A stretch of 64,000 nucleotides of DNA from a bacterium M00.F.Ca.ET.205.01.1.1 (GCA_004791255.1 SRUQ01000001.1:558001-622000), one strand, 5' to 3'. Counted from the stretch's first letter, positions 39,696-49,138 are shown. Program-made: numbers and translations. The notes: generated by a model from the sequence alone, not told the origin.

Positions 39696-39752
39696 GGATC
39701 CTAGGGTTTCCGCGACGTCGCTTCGCGACTGCTCCACCCTAGGATGACGAAC
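39696..39752. repeat. Right half of palindromic repeat copy 8, split by the IS
   Basis: GGATCCTAGGGTTTCCGCGA then CGTCGCTTCGCGACTGCTCC and ACCCTAGGATGACGAA. Its left half, ACGTCACGGCATGG, lies at 38571-38584 on the other side of the element. Joined, they give a normal long copy of the dispersed repeat. Confidence 0.85.
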
Positions 39753-39790
39753 TCACGGGTTTGGCATCGAAAAACACAGCAGCGGGAGGC

Positions 39791-39819
39791 TTGACTCGAA
39801 TTATCTTGTACACTAATTA
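39791..39819 (+). promoter_or_regulatory. Probable ohr promoter and OhrR operator region
   Basis: TTGACT, 17 bases, then TAATTA form a sigma-70-like promoter 30 bases before ohr. The spacer and -10 (ATTATCTTGTACACTAAT) are AT-rich and partly palindromic, as expected for an OhrR operator. The operator assignment is inference from the adjacent ohrR gene. Confidence 0.5.
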
Positions 39820-39848
39820 ATCGCCGGCAAGATAAATGGAGACATGAA

Positions 39849-40280
39849 ATGAGCGCACTTTACACGACCCAGGCCCACGTCACCGGCGGCCGCACCGGCC
39901 ATGGCGAGACCAGCGACGGCCTGCTCAAGGTCGATCTGGCGATGCCCAAGGAGCTCGGCGGAAAGGGCGGCGCCACCAATCCCGAGCAGCTTTTCGCGGT
40001 CGGCTACGCCGCCTGCTTCGAAAGCGCCGTCCGCTTCGTCGCGCGCAAACAGAAGCTGCCGCTCGAGGATGCCGCGATAACCGCTACCGTCAGCCTGCTC
40101 CCCCATGGCGAAGGCTTCCGGCTCGGCGTTTCGCTCGCGGCTGAAACGAAAGGCCTTGATCAGACGGCGGCGGAAGCGCTTGTATCGGCGGCGCACAAGG
40201 TTTGCCCCTATTCCAACGCCATCAAGGGCAATGTCGAGGTGGCGCTTTCCACGGTGGCGCTTCCGGCAAAGGCAGCATGA
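39849..40280 (+). CDS. ohr: Organic hydroperoxide resistance protein Ohr
   Basis: 143-residue thiol peroxidase that reduces organic hydroperoxides using dihydrolipoyl partners. The two reactive cysteines are in [10 protein letters not shown] and [12 protein letters not shown]. The N-terminal [20 protein letters not shown] is typical Ohr rather than OsmC. The stop overlaps the ATG of the downstream MarR gene (ATGA). A lipoylated enzyme set (sucB/lpd) lies nearby, but no direct link is claimed. Confidence 0.95.
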   Translation: MSALYTTQAHVTGGRTGHGETSDGLLKVDLAMPKELGGKGGATNPEQLFAVGYAACFESAVRFVARKQKLPLEDAAITATVSLLPHGEGFRLGVSLAAETKGLDQTAAEALVSAAHKVCPYSNAIKGNVEVALSTVALPAKAA

Positions 40281-40780
40281 CGACAAAGGTCGAAACCAGC
40301 CCCAGCAACATCCCGGCGGACACTGCCGCCGGGATGGTTGCCGTTCCGCGTCTCGACCAGCAGCTCTGCTTCGCGCTCTATTCCGCAAGCGGGCTGATGA
40401 CCAAGCTCTATCGGCCGCTGCTCGACCCGCTCGGCCTCACCTATCCGCAATATCTGGCGATGCTGGCGCTGTGGCAGCGCGCGCCGATGACCGTCGGCGC
40501 GCTTGGCGAGGCGCTGGGTCTCGATTCGGCGACGCTGACGCCGCTGATCAAGCGGATGGAAGCGGGCGGCCTCGTCACCCGCCGTCGCGACAGTGCCGAC
40601 GAACGCCGGGTGCTGGTCGAGCCGACCGCGAAAGGCCAGGCGCTGCGCACCCGCATGAAGGACGTTCAGGCAGGGCTCGCTTGCAGCATGCCGCTGGAGC
40701 AGGCCGAACTCAAAGCCCTGCATGGCACGCTCACCCGACTGGTCACCGGATTGCGCGCCGCCACGACCGACCAGGACTGA
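40277..40780 (+). CDS. ohrR: Organic hydroperoxide sensor OhrR (MarR family)
   Basis: 167-residue winged-helix repressor. The sensing cysteine is C31 in [14 protein letters not shown], and a second cysteine (GLACSMPLE, about residue 135) suggests the two-Cys type. The DNA-binding wing is [20 protein letters not shown] then [16 protein letters not shown]. It is translationally coupled to ohr and probably represses both genes until oxidised. The N-terminal 25 residues are an extension relative to many OhrR. Confidence 0.93.
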   Translation: MTTKVETSPSNIPADTAAGMVAVPRLDQQLCFALYSASGLMTKLYRPLLDPLGLTYPQYLAMLALWQRAPMTVGALGEALGLDSATLTPLIKRMEAGGLVTRRRDSADERRVLVEPTAKGQALRTRMKDVQAGLACSMPLEQAELKALHGTLTRLVTGLRAATTDQD

Positions 40781-40950
40781 TCGCGGCAAGGACCGTCCTC
40801 AAAATCGCCTCCTGGAAGCACCGGAATCCACGTTGGCGCGTAACGCCGCAGTGGACCCGTCTTGCAAGGCGCTTGCGGAAAGCTAAAGTCGGCGCCGGAT
40901 TTTCTCCGCCGCGCAGCATGGCGCGGCCAATCACCTCCGGGGAGTGCGTC

Positions 40951-41748
40951 ATGACCAAGTCGAAACTGCTGCTGGCCGCCATGGTGGCGTGCCTTCTCGC
41001 GCCCGTCGCCGCCTTCGCGCAGGCGCTGCCCGATCTCGGCGGCAAGAAGGTGGTGGTGGTGACAGAGAACGCCTATCCGCCGCTGCAGTTCATCGACCCC
41101 AAGACCGGCAAGCAGATCGGCTGGGAGTATGACGCGATGAACGAGATCGCCAAGCGGCTGAATTTCAAGGTCGAGTACCAGAACACCTCCTGGGACGCGA
41201 TGATCCAGGCGGTTTCCGACAACCAGTACAACATCGGCATGACCGGCATCACCATCAAGGATGAGCGCAAGGCGAAGGTCGATTTCTCCGACCCCTATAT
41301 GCGTTCGGAGCAGTTCATGCTGGTGCGCGGCGACGAAAGCCGCTTCACCGACGCCAAGACCTTCGGCGCCTTCAAGGATGGGCTGATCGGCGCCCAGCCC
41401 GGCACCACGCCCTTCTACACCGCCGTCTACAGTGTGCTCGACGGCAACGAGCAGAACCCGCGCATCAAGCTGTTCGAGACGTTCGGCGCGACGGTGCAGG
41501 CGCTGAAGGCGGGCGACGTCGATGTGGTGCTGACCGACGGCACTGCCGGCAAGGGCTATGTCGACGCCTCCGAAGGCAAGCTCAAGCTGATCGGCGGACC
41601 GCTCGGCAGCGAGGATTTCGGCTTCATCTTCCCCAAGGGCTCCGACCTGGTGAAGCCGGTCAACGCGGCGATCGCGGCACTCAAGGCGGACGGTACGTTG
41701 GACGCGCTGAACAAGAAGTGGTTTCTCGAGTACAAGATGGGGCAGTAG
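40951..41748 (+). CDS. Polar amino-acid ABC transporter substrate-binding protein
   Basis: 265 residues with a signal peptide ([20 protein letters not shown], then AFAQ). Solute-binding protein family 3 pattern: [40 protein letters not shown], and the ligand arginine in [18 protein letters not shown]. Specificity is likely a polar or basic amino acid, not resolvable. The permease gene follows; no ATPase gene is adjacent. Confidence 0.9.
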   Translation: MTKSKLLLAAMVACLLAPVAAFAQALPDLGGKKVVVVTENAYPPLQFIDPKTGKQIGWEYDAMNEIAKRLNFKVEYQNTSWDAMIQAVSDNQYNIGMTGITIKDERKAKVDFSDPYMRSEQFMLVRGDESRFTDAKTFGAFKDGLIGAQPGTTPFYTAVYSVLDGNEQNPRIKLFETFGATVQALKAGDVDVVLTDGTAGKGYVDASEGKLKLIGGPLGSEDFGFIFPKGSDLVKPVNAAIAALKADGTLDALNKKWFLEYKMGQ

Positions 41749-41849
41749 GTCCTGTTGTTGAGAGTGGTGCGTGTGCACGAAATCGCGCTGGGATTGCGCC
41801 TAGGCCCCTGGCCGCTATCCTCTCGGGATTTCCTGTGCGGCGCCTTTTG

Positions 41850-42659
41850 ATGCTGCCCGCATCCTCCGCCAAACCCGAATTCCCCTGGTGGCTGGCCGCT
41901 GCCCTGGTGCTGGCGTTGGTCGCCGCGCTCGCCATCGCGGCCAGCGACCTCTACGCCCAGGTTTTCGCGACCGTTGCCAAGGGCATCGGCATCACCATCT
42001 TCGTCACCGTGGTTTCCTTCGCGCTGGCCTCGGCGATCGGGCTCGGCATCGCGCTGATGGCGCTGTCGGGGTCGCAATGGCTGCGCCAGATCGCACGCTT
42101 CTATGTCGAGATCGTGCGTGGCGTACCGATCCTGGTGCTGCTGTTCTGGATCGCCTTTGCCGGTGCGCCAGCCCTGGTGGCCGCGTGGAACGCGCTGACC
42201 GCGCCGCTGCAAAGCGCCGGCATGCTCAGCGAATTGCTGGTGCGCGACCTCTCACTGCTGTGGCGCGCCGTGATGGCGCTGACCATCGGCTATTCCGCTT
42301 TCATCTCCGAGGTTTTCCGCGCCGGCATCCAGGCGGTCGAGAAGGGCCAGATCGAGGCCGCCAAGGCGCTCGGGCTGACGCGCGGGCAGCGCTTCCGGCT
42401 GATCGTCTTTCCGCAGGCGATCCGCACCATCCTGCCGCCGCTCGGCAATGACTTCGTCGCGCTGGTCAAGGATTCCTCGCTGGTCTCGGTGCTCGGCGTC
42501 GCCGACATCACCCAGATCGGCAAGGTCTATGCGGCGGGTTCGTTCCGCTTCTTCGAGACCTATTCCATCGTCGCCTATATCTACCTGATCCTCACCGTCG
42601 GCCTGTCGCTGTCGCTCCGGGCGCTGGAGCGGCGGCTGCGCCGCCAGCACGAGGAATAG
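41850..42659 (+). CDS. Amino-acid ABC transporter permease
   Basis: 269-residue HisM/GlnP-type permease with five transmembrane segments. The EAA loop reads EAAKALGLTRGQRFRLIVFP, preceded by the conserved SAFISEVFRAGIQAVEKGQ. Start uncertain: ATG 41850 (MLPASSAKPEF) or GTG 41835. It belongs with the binding protein ending 101 bases upstream. The missing ATPase may be shared from another locus. Confidence 0.9.
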   Translation: MLPASSAKPEFPWWLAAALVLALVAALAIAASDLYAQVFATVAKGIGITIFVTVVSFALASAIGLGIALMALSGSQWLRQIARFYVEIVRGVPILVLLFWIAFAGAPALVAAWNALTAPLQSAGMLSELLVRDLSLLWRAVMALTIGYSAFISEVFRAGIQAVEKGQIEAAKALGLTRGQRFRLIVFPQAIRTILPPLGNDFVALVKDSSLVSVLGVADITQIGKVYAAGSFRFFETYSIVAYIYLILTVGLSLSLRALERRLRRQHEE

Positions 42660-42713
42660 TTTTTCAGCCGGGACAGGGCTACGATCCTCGACGCATCGCG
42701 TGGAGGAGGTTTC

Positions 42714-43349
42714 ATGATCGTCGACAAGGCCAATGCGGCGCTGGAGTCCGTCTATGCGGCCGGCACGCCCGAAGCGCTTGAAGAGGCCTATGCCGCCTGG
42801 GCGGCGACCTATGACAGCGAGACCGCCTCGCTCGGCTACCTCCTGCCATTCCTGATCACCGCCTGGGTGGCGCGCTATGTGCCTGCAGGTGAAGGACCGC
42901 TGCTCGATGCCGGCTGCGGCACCGGCCTGTCGGGTCCGTCGCTGAAAGCGCTGGGCTATGGCGACATTGCAGGGCTCGATCTGTCGCCGGACATGCTGAA
43001 GATCGCCGGCAGTCGCAGTGCTTACAATGACCTGAAAGAGGCGATGCTGGGCGGACCGCTGCCCTGGCCGGACGGGCATTTCCGCGCCTTCTTCTCCACC
43101 GGCGTGTTCACCATCGGCCACGCGCCAGCGTCAGGCCTGCACGATCTCGTTCGCATCACGAAAAAGGGCGGCCACGCCATCTTCACCGTGCGCGACCAGG
43201 TGTTCGAGCGCGGCGGCTTCCAGGCGGTGTTCGACGAGCTTGGACAAGCGGGCAAATGGCGGCTGGTCGAGCAGAGTCTCTGGTTCCGCTGCTACGCGAT
43301 CGGCGACCCGGAAGCGCTGGTGAAGACGTTTGTGTTCGAGGTGACGTGA
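42714..43349 (+). CDS. Class I SAM-dependent methyltransferase
   Basis: 211 residues. Motif I is LLDAGCGTGLSGPSLKALGY, the acidic loop GLDLSPDMLKIA, and motif IV-like FFSTGVFTIGHAP. The N-terminal AYAAWAATYDSETASLGYLL is typical of the Williams-Beuren/ubiE-like small methyltransferases. The substrate is unknown. GGAGGAGG ribosome site upstream. Not obviously linked to the transporter before it. Confidence 0.88.
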   Translation: MIVDKANAALESVYAAGTPEALEEAYAAWAATYDSETASLGYLLPFLITAWVARYVPAGEGPLLDAGCGTGLSGPSLKALGYGDIAGLDLSPDMLKIAGSRSAYNDLKEAMLGGPLPWPDGHFRAFFSTGVFTIGHAPASGLHDLVRITKKGGHAIFTVRDQVFERGGFQAVFDELGQAGKWRLVEQSLWFRCYAIGDPEALVKTFVFEVT

Positions 43350-43355
43350 GGGGGA

Positions 43356-43387
43356 CTTCCCTTCTCCCACAGCGGGGAGAAGGGAAG
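43356..43387. repeat. CTTCTCCC/GGGAGAAG hairpin
   Basis: CTTCCCTTCTCCCACAGCGG then GGAGAAGGGAAG: perfect 12-base arms. It follows the methyltransferase stop by a few bases and could terminate it, though it lacks a U tract. The same hairpin type occurs within ftsY (10790-10842). Confidence 0.7.
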
Positions 43388-43431
43388 AAGCGCGCGCCAC
43401 GCTGCAATTGCCGAAAAGCCAAAACATTGGT

Positions 43432-43560
43432 ATGAGCCACGCCATGGAAGAGCTTTTCGGCGATCCGGCTTACAAGGGTTTCGTGCTGCAGGACAGAAAA
43501 CGCCTGCCGTCGCGTTTCTCCGCGCGCGTTTGCGGCGCGCTTACCAGCCGACTTAGCTAG
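43432..43560 (+). CDS. Possible 42-residue small protein
   Basis: [20 protein letters not shown] continues [20 protein letters not shown] and ends LS. It is high-GC at third positions and lies alone between the methyltransferase and leuC. It has no known domain and no clear ribosome site, so it may be chance. Confidence 0.25.
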   Translation: MSHAMEELFGDPAYKGFVLQDRKRLPSRFSARVCGALTSRLS

Positions 43561-43630
43561 ACCGCTTCCGCCGGGCCGAAGGCGTCCGGCGCTTGCCCTT
43601 TCCCATTCTCAGATCGACGGATTTACGCAC

Positions 43631-45040
43631 ATGAGCGCACCGCGCACCCTCTACGACAAGATTTTCGACGACCACGTCGTCGACCGCCAGGACGACGGCA
43701 CCTGCCTGCTCTACATCGATCGTCACCTCGTCCATGAAGTGACCAGCCCGCAGGCCTTCGAAGGCCTGCGGATGAGCGGCAGAAAAGTCCGCCATCCGGA
43801 AAAGACGCTGGCCGTGGTCGATCACAACGTCTCGACCTCGCCCGAGCGCAAGTTCGGCATCAAGAACGAGGAAAGCCGCATCCAGGTCGAGGCGCTGGCC
43901 AAGAACGCCAGGGATTTCGGCGTCGAATATTATTCCGAGAACGATATCCGCCAGGGCATCGTCCATATCATCGGGCCGGAGCAGGGCTTTACGCTGCCCG
44001 GCATGACCATCGTCTGCGGCGACAGCCACACTTCTACGCATGGCGCTTTCGGCGCGCTGGCGCATGGCATCGGCACGTCAGAGGTCGAGCATGTGCTGGC
44101 CACGCAGACGCTGATCCAGCGCAAGGCCAAGAACATGCTGGTGCGTGTCGACGGCCAGTTGCCGGAAGGCGTCACCGCCAAGGACATCATCCTCGCCATC
44201 ATCGGCGAGATCGGCACCGCCGGCGGCACCGGCTATGTCATCGAATATGCCGGCGAGGCGATCCGCTCGCTGTCGATGGAAGGCCGCATGACGATCTGCA
44301 ACATGTCGATCGAGGGCGGTGCGCGCGCGGGGCTGATCGCGGCCGACGAAACGACCTTCGCCTATGTCAAGGACAAGCCGCGCGCCCCGAAGGGCGCGGC
44401 CTGGGATGCGGCTCTCGAATACTGGAAGACGCTTCAGTCGGACGAAGGCGCGCATTTCGACAAGGTGATCGTGCTCGACGCGGCCAAACTGCCGCCGATC
44501 GTCTCCTGGGGCTCCTCGCCCGAGGATGTCGTTTCGGTGCAGGGCATCGTGCCCAATCCGGAAGACATCATCGACGAGACCAAGCGCAGCTCCAAGCAGC
44601 GCGCGCTCGACTATATGGGGCTGACGCCGGGAACCAAGATCACCGACATTTCGCTCGACCGCGTCTTCATCGGCTCCTGCACCAATGGCCGCATCGAGGA
44701 TCTGCGCGCCGTGGCCAAGGTGGTCGAAGGCAAGACGGTCAGCGCGCATGTCGACGCCATGATCGTGCCGGGCTCCGGCCTGGTCAAGGAACAGGCGGAA
44801 GCCGAGGGACTGGACAAGATCTTCATTGCCGCGGGTTTCGACTGGCGCGAGCCGGGCTGCTCGATGTGCCTGGCCATGAACGACGACCGGCTGAAGCCGC
44901 ATGAGCGCTGCGCCTCGACCTCGAACCGCAATTTCGAGGGACGGCAAGGGTTCAAGGGCCGCACCCACCTGGTCTCTCCGGCCATGGCGGCGGCGGCGGC
45001 TATCGCCGGCCACTTCGTCGACATCCGCGACTGGAAATAA
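43631..45040 (+). CDS. leuC: 3-isopropylmalate dehydratase large subunit
   Basis: 469 residues; second step of leucine synthesis with LeuD (not in the window). 4Fe-4S ligands are C350 in [11 protein letters not shown], and C410 and C413 in GCSMCLAMN. The N-terminal [20 protein letters not shown] and [20 protein letters not shown] are diagnostic. Paralogous in fold to acnA at the other end of the window. A terminator follows. Confidence 0.97.
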   Translation: MSAPRTLYDKIFDDHVVDRQDDGTCLLYIDRHLVHEVTSPQAFEGLRMSGRKVRHPEKTLAVVDHNVSTSPERKFGIKNEESRIQVEALAKNARDFGVEYYSENDIRQGIVHIIGPEQGFTLPGMTIVCGDSHTSTHGAFGALAHGIGTSEVEHVLATQTLIQRKAKNMLVRVDGQLPEGVTAKDIILAIIGEIGTAGGTGYVIEYAGEAIRSLSMEGRMTICNMSIEGGARAGLIAADETTFAYVKDKPRAPKGAAWDAALEYWKTLQSDEGAHFDKVIVLDAAKLPPIVSWGSSPEDVVSVQGIVPNPEDIIDETKRSSKQRALDYMGLTPGTKITDISLDRVFIGSCTNGRIEDLRAVAKVVEGKTVSAHVDAMIVPGSGLVKEQAEAEGLDKIFIAAGFDWREPGCSMCLAMNDDRLKPHERCASTSNRNFEGRQGFKGRTHLVSPAMAAAAAIAGHFVDIRDWK

Positions 45041-45070
45041 CTTTCGGTCCACATTTTTTGACGCATGCCA

Positions 45071-45107
45071 GACCCCGGAGCCGCATTGCGGATCCGGGGT
45101 CTTTTCA
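45071..45107 (+). terminator. Rho-independent terminator of leuC
   Basis: GACCCCGGAGCCGCATTGCG then GATCCGGGGTCTTTTC: arms GACCCCGGA/TCCGGGGTC with a U run, 30 bases after the stop. Confidence 0.88.
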
Positions 45108-45221
45108 TTCGACCGGGACGAATATCTGCGCCCGTTTAACTGCTTGTTTGGGCTTGCGCTCTAAGCTCTTCCGTACCGTCAAGCGAGGGCCTGACGTCGA
45201 GCGAGGGGAAGTCACGGTCCT

Positions 45222-46418
45222 TTGGACACCGGCCTGTTCATAGCGCTGCTCAATCCGACGATCGCGCTGGCGCTCGGCGCGGCGTTCCTCGTTCTGTGGT
45301 TCTATCAGCGCCACCGGCCCTACCTCGCCGTGCTGGCGTTCAGCTATTGCATTTCGGCGCCCGGCTTCCTGTTCCAGTACTTCACCTTGCCCGTCGGCTT
45401 GCAGCTGACCAAGCTGGTGTCCAACGTCTGCTTCTCCGTCGCCGGCTGCTGCCTGTCGAGCGCCATCATTGCGCGCTATGGCCGGAAAGTGCCCGGTGTC
45501 GCGATCGGCGTCCTGGCCGGCGGCGGCCTGTCGGCATTCTGCTGGTTCCTCTTCGTCGAGCCCGATCTCACCTGGCGCATCCTGTCGATGAATTTCGGGT
45601 TCGGTGGCCTCAGCCTGCTTGTCGCCGCCGAGTTGCGTCCGGTGCGCAACAATGGTCCGACCGAACGGATCCTGTTCGTGCTGTCGCTGCTGTCCGGGCT
45701 CAACTTCTTCGTACGCACGCTTGCCGTCATCATCGCGCATGGACCGTTCACCAGCTATGACGGGTTCTACAGTTCGTCCTACTGGACGACGGCTCTGCTG
45801 TCGCACGCGCTTCTATCGCTATTGATCGCTCTCTGCCTGTTCACCGCCGCCGCACTCGACGTGATGAAGGCGCTGAAGGCCGAGACCCATACCGACCCCC
45901 TGTCGGGCTTGCTCAACCGTCGCGGTTTCGAGGAACGCGCTGCCTTGCTCCTACAGAGCTGCGCGAGGGCAAGATTTCCGGTGGCACTGGTGCTGGCCGA
46001 CCTCGACCATTTCAAGGCGCTCAACGACGTGCATGGCCATGCGGCGGGGGATCGGGTGATCGCCGACTTTGCCGCGAAACTTCGCGCGGGTGCGGGTACG
46101 CGGGGCGCCGCGGGCCGCATCGGCGGTGAGGAGTTCGCGGTGCTGCTGCCGCTCAGCGATCTCGCCGCCGCGCGCCTGTTCGCCGAGGCCGTGCGCACGC
46201 TCTATTCGGCCGGAACCGTCGACGGCCTTCCTCACGGCACCAAGGTCACCGCCAGTTTCGGCGTGGCGGCCCGCAGCGGCGAGGAAGCGCTGGAGCCCTT
46301 GATGCGCCGCGCCGACGACGCGCTCTACAAGGCCAAGAAGAACGGCCGCGACAGCGTGCGCCTGTCCTATGAGCGGTCCGAAACCGCGTTTGTGCCGGAA
46401 CCGCTCAAGGCCGGCTGA
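45222..46418 (+). CDS. Membrane-bound GGDEF diguanylate cyclase, first of a pair
   Basis: 398 residues. Six or so N-terminal hydrophobic segments (to about residue 210) then a GGDEF domain with GLLNRRGFEE, DLDHFKALNDVHGHAAGD and active site GGEEF (301-305). It should make cyclic di-GMP. The RxxD inhibitory site before GGEEF is absent. Start is TTG at 45222, as no better codon precedes the membrane region. A similar gene follows 71 bases later. Confidence 0.9.
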   Translation: MDTGLFIALLNPTIALALGAAFLVLWFYQRHRPYLAVLAFSYCISAPGFLFQYFTLPVGLQLTKLVSNVCFSVAGCCLSSAIIARYGRKVPGVAIGVLAGGGLSAFCWFLFVEPDLTWRILSMNFGFGGLSLLVAAELRPVRNNGPTERILFVLSLLSGLNFFVRTLAVIIAHGPFTSYDGFYSSSYWTTALLSHALLSLLIALCLFTAAALDVMKALKAETHTDPLSGLLNRRGFEERAALLLQSCARARFPVALVLADLDHFKALNDVHGHAAGDRVIADFAAKLRAGAGTRGAAGRIGGEEFAVLLPLSDLAAARLFAEAVRTLYSAGTVDGLPHGTKVTASFGVAARSGEEALEPLMRRADDALYKAKKNGRDSVRLSYERSETAFVPEPLKAG

Positions 46419-46489
46419 TCGCATGATCGCGCCCGTGTTAACGTCTTTTTCGCCCGTCGGTGCTTAGCTGTCGCGGGGTTCGAAGAGAC

Positions 46490-47704
46490 ATGAGCGGCGC
46501 CAATTTCATCCTGTTGATCAACCTGTCGGTTGCCGGCCTGCTGGCGGCATCCTTCATGGCGGTCGCGTTCCATGATGTCGGCCGCCGGCCGGCGCGCTGG
46601 CTGGCATCGGGTTATCTCTTGGGCATGGCCTATTTCGCCATCGAATTCAGCATTCCGCTGTTCGCCGACGCGCGGCCGCCGGTCGTTGCCGCCTTCGCGG
46701 TCTTCCTCGGCGCCACCATCGCCTTCAATGGCGGGCTCGCGCACAAATATGGCATGGCGCCGCCCTGGTCGCCGATGCTGTCCTTCCTGGTCGCCGCCAC
46801 CATCGCCGTCTACTTCGTGCAGGACCTGCCGCGCCAGTCGCTGGCCCGCATGATGGCCTACCAGCTTCCCTATGCCGCCATGCAGTTCGCCGGTCTCGGC
46901 ATCGTCTGGTCGTCCAGGCAGGCGCGCGGCCGGCTCGACCATCTGCTGATGGCGGTGCTGGCGGCCAGCGGGCTGCAGTTTGCCTCCAAGCCGTTCATCG
47001 CGCATGCGCTCGGCGGCTGGGGTGCCGATCCGCAGGCTTATGTGCAAAGCAGCTACGCGCTGGTGTCCCAGTCGCTCGGCACTGTCTTCGGCCTGGCGCT
47101 GGCGCTGTTGATCCTGGCGATCCTGGTCCGCGACGTGATCGCCGAAATGGCGTCGAAATCGGAGATGGATGCGCTGTCGGGCCTGCTCAACCGTGGCGGC
47201 TTCACGCGCCACGCGGAACTGGCGGTGCTTGGCGCCGCGCGCCAGGGCGTGCCGGTGGCAATGGTCATTGCCGATCTCGACCATTTCAAGCGCATCAACG
47301 ACAGTTTCGGCCACGCCTCAGGCGACCGGGTGATCGAGGCCTTCGCGGGTTTGCTGCGCAAGGCGACCGGCCACCACGTGGTCGGTCGTGTCGGCGGCGA
47401 GGAGTTCGCCGTCATCCTTACGGGAGCCAACCTTGCGGCCGCCCGGCTGTTCGCCGAAGGCACACGCCACGCATTCGGCGCGTTGCCCATCGACGGGTTG
47501 CCGGTGAACAGCCGCTGCACGTCGAGCTTCGGCATTGCCGAACTCCACGCGGGCGAGGGTTTCTCCGACCTGATGCGGCGCGCGGATGAAGCGCTTTACC
47601 TGGCAAAGAATGCCGGGCGCGACTGCGTGCGTGTCTCCGCGGGGCCGGCCGATGGGCTGGCGGCGGCAAGCGTCGGCCAGCTCCGGATCAGCGGCAGCGG
47701 CTGA
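46490..47704 (+). CDS. Membrane-bound GGDEF diguanylate cyclase, second of a pair
   Basis: 404 residues, with the same layout as the preceding gene: six to seven membrane segments, then GLLNRGGFTR, DLDHFKRINDSFGHASGD and GGEEF (302-306). No RxxD inhibitory site. The GGDEF halves are clearly paralogous, while the membrane halves diverge, suggesting an old tandem duplication with different sensing parts. Ends overlapping a minus-strand gene by 17 bases. Confidence 0.9.
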   Translation: MSGANFILLINLSVAGLLAASFMAVAFHDVGRRPARWLASGYLLGMAYFAIEFSIPLFADARPPVVAAFAVFLGATIAFNGGLAHKYGMAPPWSPMLSFLVAATIAVYFVQDLPRQSLARMMAYQLPYAAMQFAGLGIVWSSRQARGRLDHLLMAVLAASGLQFASKPFIAHALGGWGADPQAYVQSSYALVSQSLGTVFGLALALLILAILVRDVIAEMASKSEMDALSGLLNRGGFTRHAELAVLGAARQGVPVAMVIADLDHFKRINDSFGHASGDRVIEAFAGLLRKATGHHVVGRVGGEEFAVILTGANLAAARLFAEGTRHAFGALPIDGLPVNSRCTSSFGIAELHAGEGFSDLMRRADEALYLAKNAGRDCVRVSAGPADGLAAASVGQLRISGSG

Positions 47705-48050
47705 GTTCCGGCATCTCCCCGTCCGACAGGCCGTACATATAGGAGCGGCCTTTCACGAACACCGGCGGCCGGTAGCAATCGCTGTAGCCTGAGATCTCGT
47801 CCGATTCGTTCTGGTAGATCACCTTGGGCTGGCCGGCGCTGGTGTAGTCGGACAGGCGCTTGGCGAGCCTGCCCTCGCCAACGATGATGCGCTTGTAGCC
47901 AGCGGCGCTGTCGATGACGAGATTGCCTAAGGAATCGGCGTAGACGCGGTCCTGATGGCGCCCGTCGGCCAGCGCCGGGGCCGCAAGCCCCGCGGCCATT
48001 GTCGCCACTGTCAGCGCCGCCAGGCACAAATTGCTCAAGTTAGAACGCAT
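47688..48050 (-). CDS. Small secreted protein of unknown function
   Basis: 120 residues with a signal peptide (MRSNLSNLCLAALTVATMAA, then GLAAPALA). The mature part, DGRHQDRVYADSLGNLVIDS to the C-terminal RCR, has two cysteines (YSDCYRPPVF and SRCR) that may pair. Aromatic-rich; no family recognised. Read from a promoter region that contains a CtrA-like box. Confidence 0.7.
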   Translation of the reverse strand: MRSNLSNLCLAALTVATMAAGLAAPALADGRHQDRVYADSLGNLVIDSAAGYKRIIVGEGRLAKRLSDYTSAGQPKVIYQNESDEISGYSDCYRPPVFVKGRSYMYGLSDGEMPELSRCR

Positions 48051-48147
48051 GGCGTCCTCCGGGTTAGAGGTCTGAACGGATGCATGTCGTTGCCTCAAAA
48101 CCGCTGGCGCGGTTCAGCGCGACATGCACGCCTCCTCGAATCGGAAA

Positions 48148-48163
48148 TTAACCTTTTCTTAAC
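48148..48163. promoter_or_regulatory. CtrA-type binding site
   Basis: TTAA-CCTTTTC-TTAAC matches the full CtrA consensus TTAA-N7-TTAAC exactly. A second TTAA...TTAA pair with a 6-base gap overlaps it downstream. It lies between the divergent 47688-48050 (minus) and 48368-48808 (plus) genes, 98 bases from the former's start and 205 from the latter's. The surrounding 317-base gap shows no gene. Confidence 0.6.
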
Positions 48164-48367
48164 CTTTGTTAAGAGGCTGGCGCGGGTCGCGGCGATGTCT
48201 TGATAAACATGGTTAATATCCGACGCGATGAAAAGCCTGGCGGCCATCATTCGGCCATGCTTGGCCGCACCATCGCGACCGGCATGGAATGGATCCAAGG
48301 GCGATCTCGGGGCAACCTTGATCTTGGCGCAGCATCGTGGCTAGTCTGCCGCGCGGGAGGACAGCAT

Positions 48368-48808
48368 ATGGGGTTACGCCGGACGATTTGGGTGCCCGTT
48401 TTCCCGTTGCTCGTTCTCGTTGCTGCCTGTGTGCCGCAGGATGGCGCGCCGAAGGCGGCCAATGTCGTTTCGCCGGCGCCGGCTCAGCAGCCCGTCGCAG
48501 CCGCGGCACCCCCGGTATCCGCGCCTCCATCATCGGCAACCAAGATTACCACCGACCTTACCGCGCCGCGATCCGGCATTGGCACGGCCACCTACAGATG
48601 CGGTAATGACGGCATGATCACCATCCAAAATCTCGGCACGGCGTTGCGTGTGGTCGGGCGCGACGGCGCGACAGAGGAGTTCGCGGCGTCGCCCGCCAAC
48701 CAGTCCAGCCGCTACCAGGAGGCCGCCACGCATGACGCAATCGTGATCGACGGGCGTGAGGCTCTGGTGATGAAGAGGGGCTCGACGCCGCAGACCTGCA
48801 AACGATAG
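48368..48808 (+). CDS. MliC-like lipoprotein
   Basis: 146 residues. The lipobox is LVLVAAC (lipidated Cys about 22). A Pro/Ala-rich linker leads to a compact beta domain: YRCGNDGMITIQNLGTALRV, then a middle SSRYQEAATHDAIVIDGREA and a final TCKR, the two cysteines spaced as in MliC (C-type lysozyme inhibitor) lipoproteins. The typical W-x-K-G site is replaced by VIDGREA, so the lysozyme role is uncertain. Start ATG at 48368 begins the signal sequence. Confidence 0.6.
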   Translation: MGLRRTIWVPVFPLLVLVAACVPQDGAPKAANVVSPAPAQQPVAAAAPPVSAPPSSATKITTDLTAPRSGIGTATYRCGNDGMITIQNLGTALRVVGRDGATEEFAASPANQSSRYQEAATHDAIVIDGREALVMKRGSTPQTCKR

Positions 48809-49138
48809 GGCGACTCTTAACATGGCAGCGCCCTGAGCCAGGCATGCTGCACTGCAGCGATAGGGAGCCGGCTGCGGCCGACGGCAGCTAATCGATTGAA
48901 GCCCGAACCGGCCTTTTAGTCAGACTAAATTACGTTTTCGAAACGGTTTTCTGGCTTTGACGCGGTGCAAAAAGCGCATTAGAAACCGGCTGTCCGAAGT
49001 CGCAACCGGAAGCGGCAACGCCGCATTCCAACCTGAGGCTAAAGCGCGTCGCGCTGGATTTGTTTTATGCATGCCGTCCTCCCAAAACCGAGGTCACTTT
49101 TGGGCGGCATGGATCAAGGACGCCGAACTGGGGGAGCC
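48809..49138. other. Non-coding region upstream of sdhC
   Basis: 330 bases with no gene. The 3' part holds a rhizobial-type repeat (49038-49111): AAAGCGCGTCGCGCTGGATT, then ATGCATGCCGTCCTCCCAAA, then CACTTTTGGGCGGCATGG. GCCGTCCTCCCAAAA pairs with TTTTGGGCGGC. The 5' part has AT-richer sequence (GTCAGACTAAATTACG) that could hold the sdh promoter. Confidence 0.55.

Noticed and set aside
38571..39752. Search for target-site duplication and terminal inverted repeats around the IS
   Set aside because: Only a shared GG dinucleotide is visible, which is expected for IS110; no DDE-type ends.
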